Below are positions 7,515-8,351 of a stretch of DNA of 8,351 bases, in pieces. Source of the DNA: Pontiellaceae bacterium. GTDB lineage: Bacteria; Verrucomicrobiota; Kiritimatiellia; Kiritimatiellales; Tichowtungiaceae. Below the pieces are notes generated by a model, which worked only from the letters and a program-made list of their open reading frames with translations, had not been told where the DNA came from and did no database searches. The stretch is from assembly GCA_029934215.1 (NCBI GenBank), contig JAOZMR010000115.1, forward strand, positions 1 to 8,351, written 5' to 3'. A program made the translations under genes and the position numbers. Positions within the stretch are counted from its first letter, which is position 1, and every line of letters begins with the position of its first letter.

Positions 7515-7542
7515 TTGATTGTCCAAAAGAATCCAGTACTGT
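7515..7542 (+). promoter_or_regulatory. Candidate promoter for tRNA-Gly
   Basis: TTGATT (7515-7520) and TACTGT (7537-7542) are 16 bp apart, which would start transcription near 7549, a few bases before the mature tRNA 5' end at 7557. The -35 match is four of six and the -10 match only three of six, so the call rests mainly on position. A T-run follows at 7544-7549. Confidence 0.22.
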
Positions 7543-7556
7543 CTTTTTTCAATTAC

Positions 7557-7630
7557 GCGGGTGTAGCTCAATGGTAGAGCCCCAGCCTTCCAAGCTGGTC
7601 GTGAGGGTTCGATTCCCTTCACCCGCTCCA
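7557..7630 (+). tRNA. tRNA-Gly(UCC)
   Basis: A full cloverleaf can be folded by eye. The acceptor stem is GCGGGTG (7557-7563) with CACCCGC (7620-7626), perfectly paired. The D arm is GCTC/GAGC with loop AATGGTA. The anticodon stem CCAGC/GCTGG encloses the loop CTTCCAA, so the anticodon is TCC at 7589-7591, reading GGA/GGG glycine codons. There is a 4-nt variable region, and the T stem GAGGG/CCCTT with loop TTCGATT contains one G-U pair. The discriminator base is T7627 and CCA is encoded at 7628-7630. A terminator follows at once. There is no sign of a duplicated 3' end further right in the window, so no integrated element at this tRNA can be delimited here. Confidence 0.97.
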
Positions 7631-7637
7631 TTTTTTA

Positions 7638-7669
7638 GGGGTTTAAACTACGGTTTAAGCCCCCTTTTT
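7638..7669 (+). terminator. Rho-independent terminator after tRNA-Gly
   Basis: GGGGTTTAAAC (7638-7648) pairs over 11 positions with GTTTAAGCCCC (7653-7663), with one G-U pair and the tetraloop TACG. A T-tract follows at 7665-7669. It lies 8 nt after the encoded CCA. The other strand lacks a following T-tract, so it acts for plus-strand transcripts (tRNA and any typA read-through). Confidence 0.88.
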
Positions 7670-7748
7670 ATTACCTCAAACGCTCGTTTGCTTGGAAACA
7701 CCCTGTTTTGATAGCGTTAGATTATTCAGGGGTAAAACAGAGGATAAA

Positions 7749-7832
7749 CGGAAAGAAACCGGAAACATTTTGAGCGATGTTTAAACAGGGGCGGTTTTGG
7801 TGATTAAAACCGGAAAGAAACCGGAAACATTT
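7749..7832. repeat. Perfect 22-bp direct repeat, two copies 62 bp apart
   Basis: The same 22 bases, beginning CGGAAAGAAACC and ending GGAAACATTT, occur at 7749-7770 and 7811-7832 without a mismatch. The unit itself contains GGAAA twice. The 40 bp between copies is unique and includes the short inverted repeat at 7792-7812. A CRISPR origin is unlikely with only two short, non-palindromic units and no cas gene. Confidence 0.75.
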
Positions 7833-7840
7833 CCGCTTTT

Positions 7841-7864
7841 GACCGCTTTCAGCGGTTGTTTTTT
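7841..7864 (+). terminator. Terminator-like hairpin with T-tract
   Basis: ACCGCT (7842-7847) pairs perfectly with AGCGGT (7851-7856) around the loop TTC, with an extra G-T pair outside. It is followed by TGTTTTTT (7857-7864). No gene on the plus strand clearly needs it except transcripts passing the terminator at 7638. It begins 9 bp after the second 22-bp repeat and may belong to the same repeat-bearing element. Confidence 0.42.
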
Positions 7865-7931
7865 CACCTCGCTTCCCTTGAAGCAAGCACACAAAAGACG
7901 CAGGGAAACGAATTGTAGAGCTTTGTGAGGT

Positions 7932-8153
7932 TCAAAAAATAGACGGGAAAACGGCGCGATTTGGAGTCGAAAACAGCTCTTGTTTTCCTCTAGACGGCAA
8001 CTCAAGATCAATGCCACATACGCCCAGCAGTTGAGCAGCATGAGGAACGATAACCTCAAACAACCCCTTCGGTCTCTTACCGTTCAAAAGCTTCTTTATA
8101 ATTCTACGGTTTCGAGCCTGTTCTTTCTTCAAAGCGATATGTAGACGATTCAC
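7932..8153 (-). CDS. Doubtful small ORF, 73 codons, GTG start
   Basis: The predicted peptide is basic at its N-terminus (LKKEQARNRRIIKKLLNGKRPKGL) and then reads FEVIVPHAAQLLGV. I do not recognise it. The LLNGKRP segment resembles the turn after the recognition helix in HTH regulators such as XRE, but no complete helix-turn-helix can be assigned. The GTG overlaps the stop of an upstream minus-strand frame as GTGA (8150-8153), an arrangement seen in coupled genes. The upstream frame is open to the right edge but runs straight through the intron-like structures, and only its last 15 residues (IPQSAISKILNGVAA) look protein-like. The ribosome binding site is poor. It could be a decayed regulator or chance. 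Confidence 0.25.
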   Translation of the reverse strand: MNRLHIALKKEQARNRRIIKKLLNGKRPKGLFEVIVPHAAQLLGVCGIDLELPSRGKQELFSTPNRAVFPSIF

Positions 8154-8195
8154 GCCGCAACCCCGTTCAAAATCTTAGAGATTGCAGATTGTGGA

Positions 8196-8351
8196 ATTTC
8201 CGGGTAGAGCCCCCAGTTGCCTGAAGGGCTCCCCCACAGATCCGGACGAGCACGATTGATGCATCCGGTTCCTCGATGCCAGTACTTTGCTAAACGTCTA
8301 GTGCCGCGACCCATTGAAAACGCTATGCTCTGGGGCAATTCATCATTATCA
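8196..8351 (-). mobile_element. Probable 3' end of a group II intron, extending beyond the right edge
   Basis: Reading the minus strand leftward from the edge, a domain V-like hairpin (8271-8239), a 3-nt linker and a domain VI-like stem with a bulged A (8235-8202) follow each other in the order and spacing of a group II intron 3' end. The intron would end at about 8200-8196; the exact splice site is unclear, since CCCGGAAAT follows instead of the usual CCCGAY. The intron-encoded reverse transcriptase, if any, would lie outside the window. Stretch 8272-8351 would be the 3' part of domain IV. One frame is open through the whole stretch, which I regard as accidental. Confidence 0.6.
8202..8271 (-). 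ncRNA. Group II intron domain V and VI-like RNA structures
   Basis: Domain V-like hairpin, 33 nt, minus strand 8271 to 8239. The nine-position lower stem is GAACCGGAT with GTCCGGATC, paired except A3 opposite A31. A 2-nt bulge TC on the 3' side and an upper stem GCAT/GTGC with a CAATC loop follow. Canonical domain V is 34 nt with the same 9-bp stem and 2-nt bulge, a GNRA loop and the catalytic triad AGC at positions 2-4; here these read AAC. Domain VI-like stem, 8235 to 8202: GGG pairs with CCC at the base, then A (complement of 8205) is unpaired, then a G-T pair and GAGCCC/GGGCTC. The unpaired A sits where the branch-point adenosine is expected. The changed triad and the loss of GNRA suggest an inactive or divergent copy. 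Confidence 0.6.

Larger units (their letters stand above)
7670..7931. other. Gene-poor stretch rich in short repeats
   Basis: I see no credible gene here. Besides the direct repeat and hairpin listed separately, CTGTTTT (7703-7709) is inverted as AAAACAG (7734-7740) around a 24-nt gap, and CCCTGTTT (7701-7708) is also inverted as AAACAGGG (7783-7790). CGGTTTT (7792-7798) pairs with AAAACCG (7806-7812) around a 7-nt loop. The recurring GGAAA/AAACC words give the stretch a patterned look. The role could be decay of an accessory element or binding sites; nothing decides it. Confidence 0.4.

Noticed and set aside
7431..7631. A 66-codon minus-strand ORF with the peptide GIEPSRPAWKAGALPLSYTR
   Set aside because: This peptide is the antisense reading of the tRNA gene at 7557-7630 and is a familiar false annotation next to tRNAs.
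7749..7832. Mini CRISPR array
   Set aside because: Only two 22-bp units with a 40-bp gap, the unit is not palindromic, and no cas gene is present.
7781..8059. 92-codon minus-strand ORF with a Cys/Leu-rich peptide
   Set aside because: It crosses both the second 22-bp repeat and the hairpin/T-tract at 7841-7864, has no ribosome binding site and no recognisable domain, and overlaps the other small ORF.
8150..8338. 62-codon minus-strand ORF (MPQSIAFSMGRGTRRL...) as a real protein
   Set aside because: It reads straight through the domain V and VI-like RNA structures (peptide RGTGCINRARPDLWG), so openness there is better explained by structured RNA.

Overview
The window is a stretch of bacterial chromosome. 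It holds four full-length protein genes (a Fic AMP-transferase, tilS, a very large MFS/GPH-type transporter, and typA/bipA) and one tRNA-Gly(UCC) with a strong terminator. The last ~700 bp carry no confident protein gene but contain repeats, a second terminator-like hairpin and what looks like the 3' end of a group II intron entering from the right edge. The host cannot be fixed from sequence alone. The TTCCAA-N3-TTGGAA palindromes and a GPH-type symporter with a giant extracytoplasmic insert make me lean to the Verrucomicrobiota/Kiritimatiellota (PVC) side; this is inference from memory of those genomes, not shown by the sequence.

Layout. Positions 1-1182: an AT-rich section with fic on the minus strand (19 of 60 bases are G or C at 241-300, against 38 of 60 at 6481-6540 in typA, hand counted). 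Positions 1373-5420: a minus-strand transcription unit, transporter first and tilS second, the two overlapping. Positions 5421-5665: a divergent intergenic region with two spaced TTCCAA-type palindromes and a leader hairpin. Positions 5666-7483: typA on the plus strand. Positions 7557-7669: tRNA-Gly(UCC) and its rho-independent terminator. Positions 7670-8351: non-coding or decayed accessory DNA with a perfect 22-bp direct repeat, a second hairpin/T-tract, a doubtful 73-codon ORF, and group II intron domain V and VI-like structures on the minus strand.

How the genes relate. TilS, TypA and tRNA-Gly are translation housekeeping functions: lysidine modification of the AUA-reading tRNA-Ile, a ribosome-associated GTPase, and a glycine decoder. 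The transporter is a probable cation-coupled glycoside/sugar symporter whose 3' end overlaps the tilS start, so tilS expression is probably tied to it. Fic stands apart in composition and is probably an acquired, self-inhibited (class II) AMPylation enzyme.

The most unusual signals are: (1) about 445 extra residues inserted between TM3 and TM4 of the transporter; (2) four TTCCAA-type palindromes inside tilS with centres 94, 32 and 31 bp apart, close to multiples of three helical turns, lying in two different codon phases; (3) a domain V-like fold at the right edge with the catalytic triad changed from AGC to AAC.
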